DNA from: CAG-791 sp002394525
Lineage (GTDB): Bacteria; Bacillota; Clostridia; Lachnospirales; Lachnospiraceae
Assembly: GCA_946536955.1 (NCBI GenBank)
Contig: CAMNFJ010000156.1
Location: forward strand, 1-6,015
Reading direction: 5' to 3'
DNA length: 6,015 nt
In this document: positions 5,564 to 6,015 of the stretch, piece by piece
How the letters are laid out: each line of letters opens with the position of its first letter
Numbering within the stretch: position 1 is the stretch's first letter
Translations under genes and position numbers: made by a program
Notes under the pieces: model-generated
The model's database searches: none
The model's input: only the letters and a program-made list of their open reading frames with translations
Told to the model about the DNA's origin: nothing

Positions 5564-6015
5564 TTATTTCACAAAAACCAGATCCAGGGAGAGCATTCTG
5601 CCGTTCCCGTCCAGTTCCGCGGGAATATAGCCGATATACTGATAGCCCTTTTTGATCTGCTGATCGATCACGTTCTTATAATCGGAAAGAGCAACGTCCT
5701 GTGAGCCATAAGCTTTTTTCTCATAGCGGACCGTGATGTACTGATAGTCCTTCTGAGCGGCTTTTTTCGCCGCCTCAGCTTTCTTCTTTTCCCCGGCCGC
5801 CTTTTTCGCCGCCTCGGCTTTCTTCTTTTCCTCGGCTGCCTTCTTCGCCGCCTCGGCTTTTTTCTTTTCCTCGGCCGCTTTTTTCGCCGCCTCGGCTTTC
5901 TTCTTTTCCTCGGCTGCCTTCTTCGCCGCTTCGGCTTTCTTCTTTTCCTCGGCTGCCTTCTTCGCCGCCTCGGCTTTCTTCTTTTCCTCGGCTGCCTTCT
6001 TCGCCGCCTCGGCTT
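5564..6015 (-). CDS. Lys/Ala/Glu-repeat protein with a DUF4177-like C-terminus (partial)
   Basis: Only the C-terminal 149 complete codons are in the window; the frame is open to the right edge, so the start, and any signal peptide or membrane anchor, lies outside. The stop is TAA at 5566-5564. The visible part has repeated 13-residue units of AAEEKKKAEAAKK, expected to form a long charged helix as in TolA-like spacers or single alpha-helices. A final domain of about 60 residues follows (starts QKDYQYITVRYEKKAYGS, ends GRMLSLDLVFVK). Its pattern is a beta strand, then a helix containing DYKNVIDQQIKKGYQYIGYI, then a beta strand. This resembles DUF4177-type small domains, where a K/E-G-[WY] turn follows the helix; the resemblance is my inference. 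The reading frame was confirmed by hand translation on the minus strand. Function is unknown. Confidence 0.8.
   Translation of the reverse strand, partial: AEAAKKAAEEKKKAEAAKKAAEEKKKAEAAKKAAEEKKKAEAAKKAAEEKKKAEAAKKAAEEKKKAEAAKKAAGEKKKAEAAKKAAQKDYQYITVRYEKKAYGSQDVALSDYKNVIDQQIKKGYQYIGYIPAELDGNGRMLSLDLVFVK
5762..6015 (-). repeat. 39-bp in-frame tandem repeat, six full copies plus a partial seventh
   Basis: Units begin at 5762, 5801, 5840, 5879, 5918 and 5957, with a partial copy from 5996 to the window edge. Each encodes 13 residues, AAEEKKKAEAAKK. Differences among the units are synonymous third-position changes, except in the unit nearest the C-terminus (5762-5800), where one Glu is Gly. The array continues beyond the window, so the total copy number is unknown. 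Confidence 0.95.

Noticed and set aside
5762..6015. The 39-bp repeats considered as a CRISPR array
   Set aside because: There are no unique spacers: the repeat is contiguous, in frame, and encodes a 13-residue peptide unit.

Overview
The window looks like chromosomal DNA from a moderately high-GC member of the Clostridia, most like a Lachnospiraceae-type anaerobe. The grounds are strong GGAGG/AAGGAG ribosome binding sites, sigma-A-type promoters with perfect TATAAT boxes, and the gene families present (a secreted LysM protein with a clostridial-looking central domain, a threonine aldolase with a GGTKCG lysine motif, a DUF1295 membrane protein). No RNA gene, insertion sequence, integrase or CRISPR array is visible. 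The taxonomic call is inference from style and family, not from a marker gene.

Layout. Positions 143-934 (+) encode a six-helix membrane protein of the DUF1295 / steroid-reductase-like family, ending in a strong hairpin terminator at 971-1013. The next ~145 bases hold GC-rich palindromes and no gene. On the minus strand, 2187-1159 encodes a secreted protein with a signal peptide, an Ala-rich linker, a central domain of unknown function and a C-terminal LysM domain. Positions 2188-2505 are a divergent control region with one good promoter on each strand. Positions 2506-4296 (+) encode a 596-residue protein with an N-terminal plasmid pRiA4b ORF-3-like domain, two very acidic tracts and further poorly characterised domains. 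A 16-bp inverted repeat (4305-4362) separates it from a convergent threonine aldolase gene (5410-4370, minus). After another palindrome-bearing gap, the window ends inside a minus-strand gene (stop at 5564-5566) whose visible part is a 39-bp in-frame tandem repeat, giving a Lys/Ala/Glu helix, followed by a small C-terminal domain resembling DUF4177.

The genes do not form an evident pathway or operon. They alternate in strand, each has its own control signals, and the gaps are filled with hairpins. Only the threonine aldolase and the repeat protein share orientation in tandem, and a hairpin lies between them. I see no convincing new multi-gene system. The items most worth a second look are the tandem-repeat protein at the right edge, the duplicated ribosome-binding/start region before the pRiA4b ORF-3-like gene, and the recurring GGGGGAC palindromes in the intergenic gaps.
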